Shown here: positions 44,871-53,203 of the stretch, piece after piece
Layout of the letters: each line of letters starts with the position of its first letter
How positions within the stretch are numbered: position 1 is the first letter of the stretch
Source of the DNA: CAVZZV01 sp963779845
Lineage (GTDB): Bacteria > Bacteroidota > Bacteroidia > Bacteroidales > GCA-2748055
DNA: 64,000 nt
Direction: 5' to 3'
Assembly (NCBI GenBank): GCA_963779845.1
Contig: CAVZZV010000005.1
Coordinates: 1,240,001-1,304,000, forward strand
The notes under the pieces: model-generated
What the model was told of the DNA's origin: nothing
Database searches by the model: none
Seen by the model: the letters and a program-made list of their open reading frames with translations, nothing else
Made by a program: the position numbers and the translations under genes

Positions 44871-46088
44871 TTAAGCTCGCAAGGCATTGGTAACCTTTAA
44901 GTTTTTAATCTTGAAAATAGGATACAGCGACACGATCAGCGTTATAATGAAAATAGTTAGAACCTGATTCATAAAAACAGCCGGGGCTGTTCCAAAGAAA
45001 AAGTAGGGTTCAAGTCCGTACTGCAAGTATGCCTGAGCTAATTCGGCAGGTAATTTAATGGGATTGTTAACCAGCATCAATATCAAGGGTAAACTGGCAG
45101 CAAATCCCAATACCACCCCAATAATTCCAATTAAAATTGTTTCGTAAAACAAAATGACCGACAATTTTAATTTTTGCATCCCCACTGCAATCATTACCCC
45201 AAGTTCTCTGCGGCGTTCTGCAACCATCATAATTATGGTTCCGAATATTCCAAAACCAATCACTATATAAAGAATGGCTTTCATAACAATTCCTCCGGAT
45301 TTATCACTTTCTATGAACTGAACAATTTCGGGATTAAGTTCCTGCCAGTTTAAGACATTCCACTCTCCGTTTACTGCGTGTTTCAGCTTTCTTTCAGCAG
45401 AAGAAACCTCAGTGTAATCATGAACCATAATCATTAATGAGGATAACATGTTTGGAGCAGAATAAAACTCCTGCGCTAAATTTATATCCATAAATACGCC
45501 AATACTATTTAATTGGGGTGTGGAAAATTTTAATATTCCTTTTACAGGATAAGCTCCTGCTGCCGTAACTCCATGATATCCCTGGCTAATTAATACAATG
45601 GTATCATTCACACCAATATCTAAATGTTTGGCCACATTATAGGTTAGTAGGACACCCCGATCTCCAGAGTTTAGAAATGTTCCTTTTGAAATCCAGTTTT
45701 GTAAATTGGAAGTTTCCTTGTCTTTTGCGGGTTCAAAACCTATTACTGCTCCACCACGGGTATTTGGTCCTGATGAAAGCAGTGCAAAAGATTCTAATCG
45801 TTTGGCTGTTGTTGTTATTTCAGGAATTTCGTTTATCCTTGAAATTAATTCTTCAGATGGAAAAAACAGATTATTGATGGATTTGCTTTCGTTATAATCA
45901 GGATGTTGAATCTGAAGATATCCTGATGATAATTTTACGGACATATCAATCATGTTTCCATAGGTGCCATCTTGCATGGAACTCATCATGGTTGAAAGAA
46001 GCACGCCAAAAAATATGGACCCCACAGTAATAAAAGTCCTGCGCTTGTTTCTCCAGAGATTTTTCCATGCCATTAAAAACTTATTCAT
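44871..46088 (-). CDS. FtsX-like ABC permease (2)
   Basis: Also 405 residues and the same architecture as its partner: helix near residue 18 (RRTFITVGSIFFGVLLSTM), periplasmic domain, and three C-terminal helices after ERRRELGVMIAVGMQKLKL. The periplasmic domains of the two permeases differ clearly, so this is not a recent duplication. It is 31 bp upstream of permease 1 and downstream of the LolA-like gene, consistent with a LolC/LolE-like pair handing a hydrophobic substrate to a periplasmic carrier. Confidence 0.92.
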   Translation of the reverse strand: MNKFLMAWKNLWRNKRRTFITVGSIFFGVLLSTMMSSMQDGTYGNMIDMSVKLSSGYLQIQHPDYNESKSINNLFFPSEELISRINEIPEITTTAKRLESFALLSSGPNTRGGAVIGFEPAKDKETSNLQNWISKGTFLNSGDRGVLLTYNVAKHLDIGVNDTIVLISQGYHGVTAAGAYPVKGILKFSTPQLNSIGVFMDINLAQEFYSAPNMLSSLMIMVHDYTEVSSAERKLKHAVNGEWNVLNWQELNPEIVQFIESDKSGGIVMKAILYIVIGFGIFGTIIMMVAERRRELGVMIAVGMQKLKLSVILFYETILIGIIGVVLGFAASLPLILMLVNNPIKLPAELAQAYLQYGLEPYFFFGTAPAVFMNQVLTIFIITLIVSLYPIFKIKNLKVTNALRA

Positions 46089-46114
46089 GGTTAATAAACT
46101 TACTTAATGGATAT

Positions 46115-46879
46115 TTATCTGAGTCTTTTCATGTTTTGCTGAGAGAAAAACGAATCTTGCAATGGGACATTGAATTTAATCTCATCGATGATGACTAATG
46201 TTTTTTGATTCTCTTTGTCGGCGGGAACGATCATAATTTTAGAAGGAATTTTTCTTCCATCCATTGTTTTTACATCCGTGCCGAATTCGGTTTTTACCAG
46301 ATATCCGTCTTCATCGTAATATTCCGATTTCATCATTAAATACTCCTCTTTACTAATCCATTTAATGATTTTGCCCCATACCACTGCTGCATCTTCTTTC
46401 GGAACCATTTCAATTTTCCAGCAATCATATCCATCGATGGTTTCAGAGCCCACCATTTTATGTGTAAAATCAACAACAAGGGACGATTCTTTTAAAATAT
46501 CGTCGTTGGTATAGTCAGATCCCATCCAGCCATCCGACATCATTGATGGAGGGAGTTTTATCATGCGACTGATAGTTGGCATCCAGTTCCACATTTCATT
46601 TTTGCGTTTTAAAAAGGCTTGGCCTTGTTCCTTTGCAGGAGAGGTAATCAGAGTCATAGAGTAATCTCTACCCAAAGACCACATTTTGAATTGAATGGTT
46701 CTTTCCCAGGTCGGGCGGACAATGGTCATAGTCATTTTTCCCTGGCTTGATTTTTCACCATTCCATTTGTCATCAGCTTTTCTGACAATTTCAGTAGCAT
46801 CTTGTCCAAAAACCGGTGTTATACTAAATAAAACCACAGCGGATAGAAGTGCTGATTTTATTGCTTTTAATGTTTTCAT
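46115..46879 (-). CDS. LolA-like outer-membrane lipoprotein-sorting protein
   Basis: A 254-aa periplasmic protein with signal peptide (SALLSAVVLFSITPVFGQ) and the LolA/LolB-like half-barrel fold of COG2834: KADDKWNGEKSSQGKMTMTI, MWNWMPTISRMIKLPPSMMS, YTNDDILKESSLVVDFTH and YDEDGYLVKTEF. In this subfamily the protein sits with MacB-like permeases and is thought to carry lipid or lipoprotein across the periplasm. Its place between the TetR gene and the permeases supports a carrier for this transporter; the cargo is unknown. Confidence 0.87.
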   Translation of the reverse strand: MKTLKAIKSALLSAVVLFSITPVFGQDATEIVRKADDKWNGEKSSQGKMTMTIVRPTWERTIQFKMWSLGRDYSMTLITSPAKEQGQAFLKRKNEMWNWMPTISRMIKLPPSMMSDGWMGSDYTNDDILKESSLVVDFTHKMVGSETIDGYDCWKIEMVPKEDAAVVWGKIIKWISKEEYLMMKSEYYDEDGYLVKTEFGTDVKTMDGRKIPSKIMIVPADKENQKTLVIIDEIKFNVPLQDSFFSQQNMKRLR

Positions 46880-46890
46880 GATACTTCTTT

Positions 46891-47466
46891 TTATGCATAT
46901 AGTTTAATTATTCTCTCTACTACTTTTTCCAAAGGAAAATGGTCCGGATCCATGATGTAGTTAAACATCACTCCATCCAGCATGGCTATAAAAAAACGGG
47001 TTTCAGTATATCCATCTTCGATTCCCTGTTTATTGAAATAATCAGCTATTTTTTTAAAGTAAGATTCGAAGGATGTCATAAAATCATCCCCTAATGTCAC
47101 TATTACATGAGGTTGCGCCATTAAGGCAAAGTAAAGCTTCCAGAAATTCATCTGGCTTTTCGTCAACATAATTAACTCCTTAATAAAATAGATTAATTCT
47201 TCTTTGGTTAATATACCTTCTTTATCAAAGTCGAACGCTTTAAATACATCCGAAATTCCGGTAACTGCAATTTGTTTCAAAAGGTCTTCTTTGCTTTCGA
47301 AATAATTGTAAATCAATCCTTTTGATATGTTTGCTTTTTTTGCAATTTTACTTATTGAGGTTGAATGGAAACCTTCATTGGCAAAAAGTTCCAGTCCGAC
47401 TTTCATAATTAACTGCTTCTTCTCTTGCCGGATTTCATTAAATTGTTTTGCAGTTCTTGGGGACAT
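46891..47466 (-). CDS. TetR/AcrR-family transcriptional repressor
   Basis: A 191-aa regulator, first gene of the export operon. The N-terminal helix-turn-helix is clear: LIMKVGLELFANEGFHSTSI then ISKGLIYNYFESKEDLL. The C-terminal ligand-binding region is diverse, as usual. It most likely represses its own operon until a hydrophobic ligand binds. A palindromic site and promoter are directly upstream (47524-47567). Confidence 0.92.
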   Translation of the reverse strand: MSPRTAKQFNEIRQEKKQLIMKVGLELFANEGFHSTSISKIAKKANISKGLIYNYFESKEDLLKQIAVTGISDVFKAFDFDKEGILTKEELIYFIKELIMLTKSQMNFWKLYFALMAQPHVIVTLGDDFMTSFESYFKKIADYFNKQGIEDGYTETRFFIAMLDGVMFNYIMDPDHFPLEKVVERIIKLYA

Positions 47467-47523
47467 TATATTAATATAAGTGAGAGTTTTGTCATGAAAT
47501 TATCTCAAAATAATCTATATTGA

Positions 47524-47567
47524 TTGAACGGTTGGTCAAAAATAATACCTTAAATTGATTTATGCAA
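47524..47567 (-). promoter_or_regulatory. Promoter and candidate TetR operator of the export operon
   Basis: On the minus strand, TTG (47567-47565), 20 bases, then TATTTTTG (47544-47537). An imperfect palindrome TTGAACGGTTGGTCAA (47524-47539) overlaps the -7 box and the predicted start, the right place for a repressor to block transcription. The -33 element is next to the stop of the neighbouring ABC exporter gene. Confidence 0.6.
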
Positions 47568-47568
47568 G

Positions 47569-49332
47569 TCAACTTTCCACCCTTCCCTGCATTAAAAGGT
47601 TCAGGGCTTCATTGAAGGATCCTGCAGCAATTATTTTTCCTGAATTAACGAAGAATATCTCATCCGCATTCTCGATCGTGCTTAGCCGGTGGGCAATAAT
47701 AACTTTTGTCGTTGAGGGCGGAAGGTTATTCAGAATCTCCCCCAGCTGCTGCTCTGTCATGGTGTCGATATTGGCTGTTGCCTCATCAAGTATGAGAAGT
47801 TCGGGATTGCGAAGAATGGCCCGCATGAAGGCCAGTATCTGCTTTTGTCCGAGGCTGATTCCATCACCCGACATCTGAATCTCTGTTTCAAGCCCCTGGT
47901 CAAACCGCTTCAGAAGGTCCGCCAGACGGGAATCCTGGAGAGCCATGATAAGCTGATCATTTGTCAATCCGGCACATTCAGGATTCCCATAAAGGATATT
48001 TTCACGTACCGTTCCCGAAAAAAGTATGGGCTCCTGAAGTATAAACCCTATCTTCGATGCTCTTTCACAGGCAGTGAAAGACCTGATATCGCGGCCCTCA
48101 AGAAGTATTGTTCCTTTTGTGGCATCAAACAACCGGGCGATAAGTGAAGCAGTGGTAGTTTTCCCTCCTCCGGTTGGGCCGACAAAAGCGTATGTTTTCC
48201 CCCTCTGAAGATCGAAATTCACCTTGTGCAAAACCTCTTTTCCATTAGGATAGCTGAAGGATACTTTCTCGAAATGAATTAAGGATTCACTCGTGATTTC
48301 CCCCGGGTTATCGATAATAAGAAGATCGTTCTCGAACGAAAGAAGGTGGGATATCCTGTCCCATGCAGCAAGGGCCATCTGAAAGTTTGCCCACAAGGCG
48401 GCCATTTGTCTAAGGGGGTTATAGAAATTGGAAATATAGGCAATGAAACTTATCAGTAAGCCGATAGTAAAATAGCCCTTGATAATAAGCCAGATACCCA
48501 GAACAAGGACAATCATCTGACCAATGTTCGCAGCGAAAGTATATACCGGGATAAGTATATTATTGGCAATCCCTGCCTGAACCGATTTTTTATAATTCTC
48601 GTCGTTCGCTTTCCCGAAGTGCCTGCGGATGTAATCGCGCCTGTCGAAGGCTACAACCACTCTAAAATTGGCAAGATTTTCCTGAATGACCGATGATAAA
48701 TGTCCCAGACTTTTAAGGGTGTCTTCGTTTTTTCTCCTGATCCAGGATGAAACACTTCGGGTAAAAATCAAAAGAAACAGTGCCGGGGAAAGTGCTGCCA
48801 GCCCAAGTGGCAGATTAATGGTTAAAAGCAGGATGCCGGCTCCTGTCATTGTTATCAGGCTGCCAATGAACTGCATTAGCGATTGGGAAAAGAATTGGTT
48901 TACCTTGTCTGTATCATTGTTGATGCGTGAAATAAGGTCGCCCGTTTTGTTCTGGTTGAAAAAATCGAGGGGCATTTCCTGTAGTTTGCTGAATACAGAA
49001 TTCCGGAGACTGAACAACATACGCTGTCCAATTCCACCCATCATCCGCATCTGGGCGTAATTGACTAAATAGGCAGTGAGATATATCCCCAACAGGATTG
49101 CAGCAAAATGAAGAATCCCCGGATAATATTTCGTCTGCACATAATTATCTATGGTGTAGCCTACCAGGTATGGGCCCAACAGACTTAATCCTGCATTGAG
49201 GATTATTGCGCCAAAGGCGATTGAAAGATGGCGGCGTTCACCACCAATAATGGTAAAGAGTTTCCTCAGGGAAGCAAAGACAGGCTGCCTTTTCGCTGTA
49301 TTCTCCAATAAACTGTTCAGATTATAATTCAT
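47569..49332 (-). CDS. ABC exporter subunit B (catalytically complete NBD)
   Basis: A 587-aa MsbA/multidrug-type half-transporter with six helices in residues 35-320 and a C-terminal nucleotide-binding domain. Walker A is VGPTGGGKTTT (about 385), Walker B LLILDEATANID with catalytic Glu, and H-loop AHRLST. Its signature loop is ISLGQKQ rather than LSGGQ. With the partner protein this gives one normal site (this Walker A/B with the partner's LSGGQ) and one degenerate site. The start overlaps the partner's stop by 11 bases, so expression is coupled. Substrate unknown: drug, lipid or peptide. Confidence 0.92.
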   Translation of the reverse strand: MNYNLNSLLENTAKRQPVFASLRKLFTIIGGERRHLSIAFGAIILNAGLSLLGPYLVGYTIDNYVQTKYYPGILHFAAILLGIYLTAYLVNYAQMRMMGGIGQRMLFSLRNSVFSKLQEMPLDFFNQNKTGDLISRINNDTDKVNQFFSQSLMQFIGSLITMTGAGILLLTINLPLGLAALSPALFLLIFTRSVSSWIRRKNEDTLKSLGHLSSVIQENLANFRVVVAFDRRDYIRRHFGKANDENYKKSVQAGIANNILIPVYTFAANIGQMIVLVLGIWLIIKGYFTIGLLISFIAYISNFYNPLRQMAALWANFQMALAAWDRISHLLSFENDLLIIDNPGEITSESLIHFEKVSFSYPNGKEVLHKVNFDLQRGKTYAFVGPTGGGKTTTASLIARLFDATKGTILLEGRDIRSFTACERASKIGFILQEPILFSGTVRENILYGNPECAGLTNDQLIMALQDSRLADLLKRFDQGLETEIQMSGDGISLGQKQILAFMRAILRNPELLILDEATANIDTMTEQQLGEILNNLPPSTTKVIIAHRLSTIENADEIFFVNSGKIIAAGSFNEALNLLMQGRVES

Positions 49333-51070
49333 AATGTCTTGTGCTTCTTTGTGAACTGTATATCTGAATATATTCCGGAGAGCTCTTCATTAAATCCTCG
49401 TGTTTCCCGGAAGCTACTATTTCTCCCTCCATAAGAAGAATGATCTGGTCAAAATGTTTAACCGGAGCGATCTTCTGGGTAACCGACAGGAGTGTCAGCC
49501 CCGGGTAATTATTTTCGATATTGCATAGTATCTTGTTCTCGGTATTCCGGTCAACCCTGGAGGTAAAATCATCGAGAAGCAATATTTCCGGGTTCAGAGA
49601 CAGTGCCCTGGCAAGCATTATTCTTTGCTTTTGTCCCCCGGACAAACTGGTGCCCCTTTCTGAAACAAGGCTATCCAGTTTATTCGGTAGTGAATTGATA
49701 AATTCGTCCAGTTCTGCAGTTTTAATTGCTTTTTTAAGCGATGATTCAGTAACGGACTCATTAAAGGCAATATTTTCCCGAAGACTTAAATTAAAAATAA
49801 CACTGTCCTGAAAAACAAATCCGACTTTTTTATGGAATAGATCACGCTGGTATTTCTCTATCGAAATTCCCTCAAACTCAATGCTCCCCGAATCCGGAGG
49901 AAGAAGGTTTGTCAGCAGGTAGAGTAATTGGCTCTTTCCGGCCGCAGTAGGCCCGATAATGGCTGTCTTGCTGCCAGCCTTAAGAGTGAAGGAAATGTTT
50001 TTCAGAATTGGTTTTTCCCCGAAATTCAGGAACACCTCTTTAAGGTATATATTCCCCCTGATATCGGAATTAATAGTTCCCGTTTCTACCGGGTCAGCTT
50101 CATCAAGAACTTGTCTTATCCGGCCGTATGAAGCTGTGGCCGAAGCTATTATATTACTCATAAATCCTATCATCATTACCGGGAATATAAGCATTACGAT
50201 GTAGCTGTTAAAGGCGGCGAAGTTGCCAAGACTCAGCGAACCGATCACAACAAAATGCCCGCCAAGGGCTAGAATGATAACCACTGCCAGATTCGCAACA
50301 AACATGATGGTTGGAATAAGTACAGAAAACAGCCGAACAATCGAAATTCCCAAATCTCTGGATTCAAGGTTCTTTTCAAGAAATTTCAGGTTTTCCGGGA
50401 GCTGGGAATTTAATACTCTAATAAGGGCCGAGCCTAATATACTTTCATTGATAATCCTGTTTAAGGCATCAATCACCTCCCGGCTTTTCTTGAAAATAAC
50501 TCTCACTTTTCTGAAGACAATAAAAAAAGCGGTAGCAATGATGGGCACTATCAATAGAACCACCAGGGCAAGCTGCCAATTGATCATTATGAGCAAAACC
50601 GCGGCTCCGATAATCACGAACAAGGAGGATATGATGGTTACAAAAGCCTGTGAAACAAACATTTTAATGGAATCCATATCGGAAGTGAGGTTCGTAAGAA
50701 GCTTTGCCGGATTTGATTCGAGAATGAATGAGTAGCTCTGACGGGAAATCTTATCCGTCAACTTGTTCCGTAAATCTTTCGCCACCCTTTCCGCTGTCAA
50801 AACCTGGAATATACCCTGAAGCAAGGTGAATATAAATATCCCGGTCGCAGCAAGGAGAAATTGAATAATTACACTGTGGGCATTGAAATTTTTAGCTGAA
50901 AATGCATCAATGGCTGATGCAATGATTTTTGGAATAAGCAGGTTAATGCTGCTTCCGGCGAGGGCAAGAAGGACCAATACCACGACAATTACCTTGTATG
51001 GCTTAAGCACGCTGAACAGTTCCATCCTGTTCGGTGGTTTTATTTTAGATCTTTTATTTAGCCTGTTCAT
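49322..51070 (-). CDS. ABC exporter subunit A (degenerate NBD)
   Basis: A 582-aa half-transporter from the ATG at 51070; a longer TTG start at 51106 is possible but adds an unlikely leader. Six helices precede the nucleotide-binding domain. Walker A is IGPTAAGKSQL and the signature LSGGQKQRIMLARAL is perfect, but the catalytic Glu after Walker B is Asp (LLLDDFTSRVD) and the H-loop His is Gln (SVTQKI). Both changes match the non-catalytic site of heterodimeric exporters such as TM287/288 and BmrCD. Encoded first, upstream of subunit B. Confidence 0.92.
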   Translation of the reverse strand: MNRLNKRSKIKPPNRMELFSVLKPYKVIVVVLVLLALAGSSINLLIPKIIASAIDAFSAKNFNAHSVIIQFLLAATGIFIFTLLQGIFQVLTAERVAKDLRNKLTDKISRQSYSFILESNPAKLLTNLTSDMDSIKMFVSQAFVTIISSLFVIIGAAVLLIMINWQLALVVLLIVPIIATAFFIVFRKVRVIFKKSREVIDALNRIINESILGSALIRVLNSQLPENLKFLEKNLESRDLGISIVRLFSVLIPTIMFVANLAVVIILALGGHFVVIGSLSLGNFAAFNSYIVMLIFPVMMIGFMSNIIASATASYGRIRQVLDEADPVETGTINSDIRGNIYLKEVFLNFGEKPILKNISFTLKAGSKTAIIGPTAAGKSQLLYLLTNLLPPDSGSIEFEGISIEKYQRDLFHKKVGFVFQDSVIFNLSLRENIAFNESVTESSLKKAIKTAELDEFINSLPNKLDSLVSERGTSLSGGQKQRIMLARALSLNPEILLLDDFTSRVDRNTENKILCNIENNYPGLTLLSVTQKIAPVKHFDQIILLMEGEIVASGKHEDLMKSSPEYIQIYSSQRSTRHYEL

Positions 51071-51338
51071 CCTCACATGGACTATTTGCCCTGCAAATTT
51101 ACTCAAATAAGAAAGGAGGTAATGAAAAAAATTGAATCAATAGCAAAACCTAAAAAATTAAATTCCAGGGTCAGAAGCCGGCATTCAGTATTTCAAATGG
51201 CCTGACCAATTTTATTGAGGGAGAAAGATAGCGTAGAACCAATGAGCTTAAAGAAACAAAGCTGGGATATGATTAAAAAAATTAGGGAATCAGAAAGGAA
51301 TTGGCTTCAATAACTAAAAAAAATAAACATCATAATAT

Positions 51339-52382
51339 TTACATCAGCTGATTAAATACAAAACCAACAATAACTATCCCCATGGCAACGATTCCAATAA
51401 ATACGCTTATCAACTGCCATTTCAGTACCTTCTTCAGGATAATGATTTCCGGCAGTGATAAGGCAATTACCGACATCATAAAAGCAAGTACCGTACCCAG
51501 CGAAACGCCCTTCTCGATCAATACGCTCACGATGGGGATAATCCCCGCTGCATTGGAGTATAGGGGTATACCTATTAAAATGGCAATGGGAACACCGAAC
51601 CAGTTTTCCTTTCCTAGAAGCGATCCAAGCAAATCCTCGGGAACATATCCGTGCACACCCGCTCCGACCGCTATCCCAATAATAAGGTAGATCCATATCT
51701 TTCCCACAATGTCCTTTACCGATTCATAGCCAGCCCTTATCCTGTCGTTAAAAGAAGGCCGTATTTCAGTATCGTCCTGTGGGCTGGCATTAATCTTATA
51801 AACCCAATCTGCCACATACTTTTCCAGTCTTAGTTTACCGATTATCCACCCTGAAAAAACAGCAATGGCAAGGCCGGTTCCCACATAAATCAAGGCTACC
51901 TTCCAGCCAAAAAGACCAATCAATAATACCAGTGCCACTTCATTGATCAAGGGGGCGGCAATTAAAAAAGAAAAGGTAACCCCTAAAGGAATTCCAGCCT
52001 GAACAAATCCTAAAAAAAGCGGAATGGCCGAACAGGAACAAAAAGGAGTAATTATTCCTAATATTGAAGCTAAAATATTACCGGTAAAAAGAGACTTCCC
52101 TTCGAGAATTTTTCTTGTTTTTTCAGCTGTGAAAAAGGTTCTAAGAATACCAACCCCGAAGATGATAAGAATCAGCAATAACATTACTTTAGGGACCTCA
52201 AAAATGAAAAACCTTATGGCCTCCGTTAGATGTTTGTCAGATGCCATCCCGAATAGATGATCGATCACAAAATCGGCTAAGGGCTGAAGGTTCACATAAA
52301 TTAAAATCCATACTGGAAGAATAATGGCCGGAATTAACCAGCCATTCCCATTCCGGTCCAACTCAATCGCTTTTGCTTTCAT
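51339..52382 (-). CDS. ArsP/DUF318-family permease
   Basis: A 347-aa membrane protein with about eight to ten helices. The diagnostic motif TPFCSCSAIPLF, with paired cysteines, is at about residues 112-123; AAPLINEVALVLL and GIPLYSNAAGIIPIVSVLI are family blocks. ArsP members export trivalent organoarsenicals, and relatives (SO_0444) are linked to other metals. It lies downstream of the thioredoxin-like and ArsR genes. The 232-bp region upstream of it (51107-51338) toward the ABC genes carries no clear gene; a 27-codon frame at 51122 has a strong AAAGGAGGT site but no recognisable product. Confidence 0.87.
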   Translation of the reverse strand: MKAKAIELDRNGNGWLIPAIILPVWILIYVNLQPLADFVIDHLFGMASDKHLTEAIRFFIFEVPKVMLLLILIIFGVGILRTFFTAEKTRKILEGKSLFTGNILASILGIITPFCSCSAIPLFLGFVQAGIPLGVTFSFLIAAPLINEVALVLLIGLFGWKVALIYVGTGLAIAVFSGWIIGKLRLEKYVADWVYKINASPQDDTEIRPSFNDRIRAGYESVKDIVGKIWIYLIIGIAVGAGVHGYVPEDLLGSLLGKENWFGVPIAILIGIPLYSNAAGIIPIVSVLIEKGVSLGTVLAFMMSVIALSLPEIIILKKVLKWQLISVFIGIVAMGIVIVGFVFNQLM

Positions 52383-52421
52383 TCCTGCAAATATTTTAAC
52401 CCATTCATGCTATTGCCCCTC

Positions 52422-52703
52422 TTAGGGCTTCAGGATTTTTGACAATTCATCGACTGATGGAACCCTGCCTTTGACAATTATTTTCCCATTCACCACCAGG
52501 GCCGGAGTCGTCATCACACCAAATTGCATGATCTCGACCAAATCTTCTACCTTTGACACAGTAGCATTCAGGCCTGTTTTCTCCACTGCTTCGATTGTGG
52601 CTTTTTCAAGCGCTTTGCATTTAGCACAGCCTGTGCCTAAAACTTTAATTTCCATTTTCGCAGGTTTCAAATCATTAAAATCCATGTTATTCATTTTTGC
52701 CAT
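52422..52703 (-). CDS. Thioredoxin-like redox-active disulfide protein
   Basis: A 93-aa single-domain protein of the small thioredoxin/glutaredoxin-like type. The CxxC pair is C26-C29 in VLGTGCAKCKALEKA, and TTPALVVNGKIIVKGRVPS contains the cis-Pro region. No signal peptide. Such proteins are commonly encoded next to ArsP/DUF318 permeases and ArsR regulators and may reduce or hand over the metal(loid). The start may be 52703 or the ATGs at 52694 or 52685. Confidence 0.9.
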   Translation of the reverse strand: MAKMNNMDFNDLKPAKMEIKVLGTGCAKCKALEKATIEAVEKTGLNATVSKVEDLVEIMQFGVMTTPALVVNGKIIVKGRVPSVDELSKILKP

Positions 52704-52709
52704 TCGCCA

Positions 52710-52725
52710 TTCGTAAAATAACGAA
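52710..52725. promoter_or_regulatory. Candidate ArsR operator upstream of the thioredoxin gene
   Basis: TTCG-TAAAATAA-CGAA, a palindrome with an 8-base centre, ends seven bases before the farthest upstream start codon. A palindrome with the same arms and spacing (TTCG-N8-CGAA) lies in front of the ArsR gene itself. Confidence 0.6.
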
Positions 52726-52743
52726 CATAGTTTATAAAAAATT

Positions 52744-53043
52744 TTAAGTTCCCAAAAACTGTTTAAATAGCCTCTGCGCCTCTTTCCAGTTTTCTTTGTT
52801 AATACAATATCTTATTCTTGGTGACTCAATCTCGCCCTGTATTAATCCTGCATCTTTTAGCTCCTTAAGATGTTGTGAGAGTGTAGATTTGGCGATGGGC
52901 AGTTCATCGGTTAAATCACCACTGTAACAACAGCTCTGATTGGAAAGCAGTTCCAGAACATACATGCGAATGGGGTGCCCCATTGCCTTGGCATAGCGGG
53001 CAAGCCTTTTTTGTCTATCCGTTGTAACCGGGTCAACATTCAT
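52744..53043 (-). CDS. ArsR/SmtB-family metal-responsive repressor
   Basis: A 99-aa winged-helix regulator from the ATG at 53043; an upstream TTG at 53067 lies in the operator. MGHPIRMYVLELL and AKSTLSQHLKELKDAGLIQ are the dimer and DNA-recognition helices. C38-C39 in NQSCCYSGDL sit at the start of the recognition region, near where ArsR proteins bind As(III), so a thiol-reactive metal(loid) is the likely inducer. It heads the thioredoxin/permease cluster. Confidence 0.92.
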   Translation of the reverse strand: MNVDPVTTDRQKRLARYAKAMGHPIRMYVLELLSNQSCCYSGDLTDELPIAKSTLSQHLKELKDAGLIQGEIESPRIRYCINKENWKEAQRLFKQFLGT

Positions 53044-53047
53044 ATCA

Positions 53048-53072
53048 GTTCGTAATTTTGCGAACAAAGATA
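53048..53072 (-). promoter_or_regulatory. arsR promoter (-7 box) and operator
   Basis: GTTCG-TAATTTTG-CGAAC (53048-53065) is a palindrome with an 8-base centre. It touches a TATCTTTG box (minus strand, 53072-53065), so a bound repressor would cover the transcription start. No clear -33 TTG is seen. The 5' leader to the ATG at 53043 is very short. Confidence 0.6.
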
Positions 53073-53203
53073 GTAAGTTTTTTTAATTCCAGAAAAATAA
53101 AATAAATTAATATGCTTATTAGAGTAAAAATTTTCTGCTTTATCAAAACGGAGGGAGGAAGGACGAAAAAATAAAATGATTAAGGTTGAATTTATAAACA
53201 TTG

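Noticed and set aside
51111..51205. 27-codon frame with a strong AAAGGAGGT site at 51111-51120 and ATG at 51122
   Set aside because: The product is not recognisable and Bacteroidota rarely depend on such sites; a chance match in an A-rich gap is more likely.
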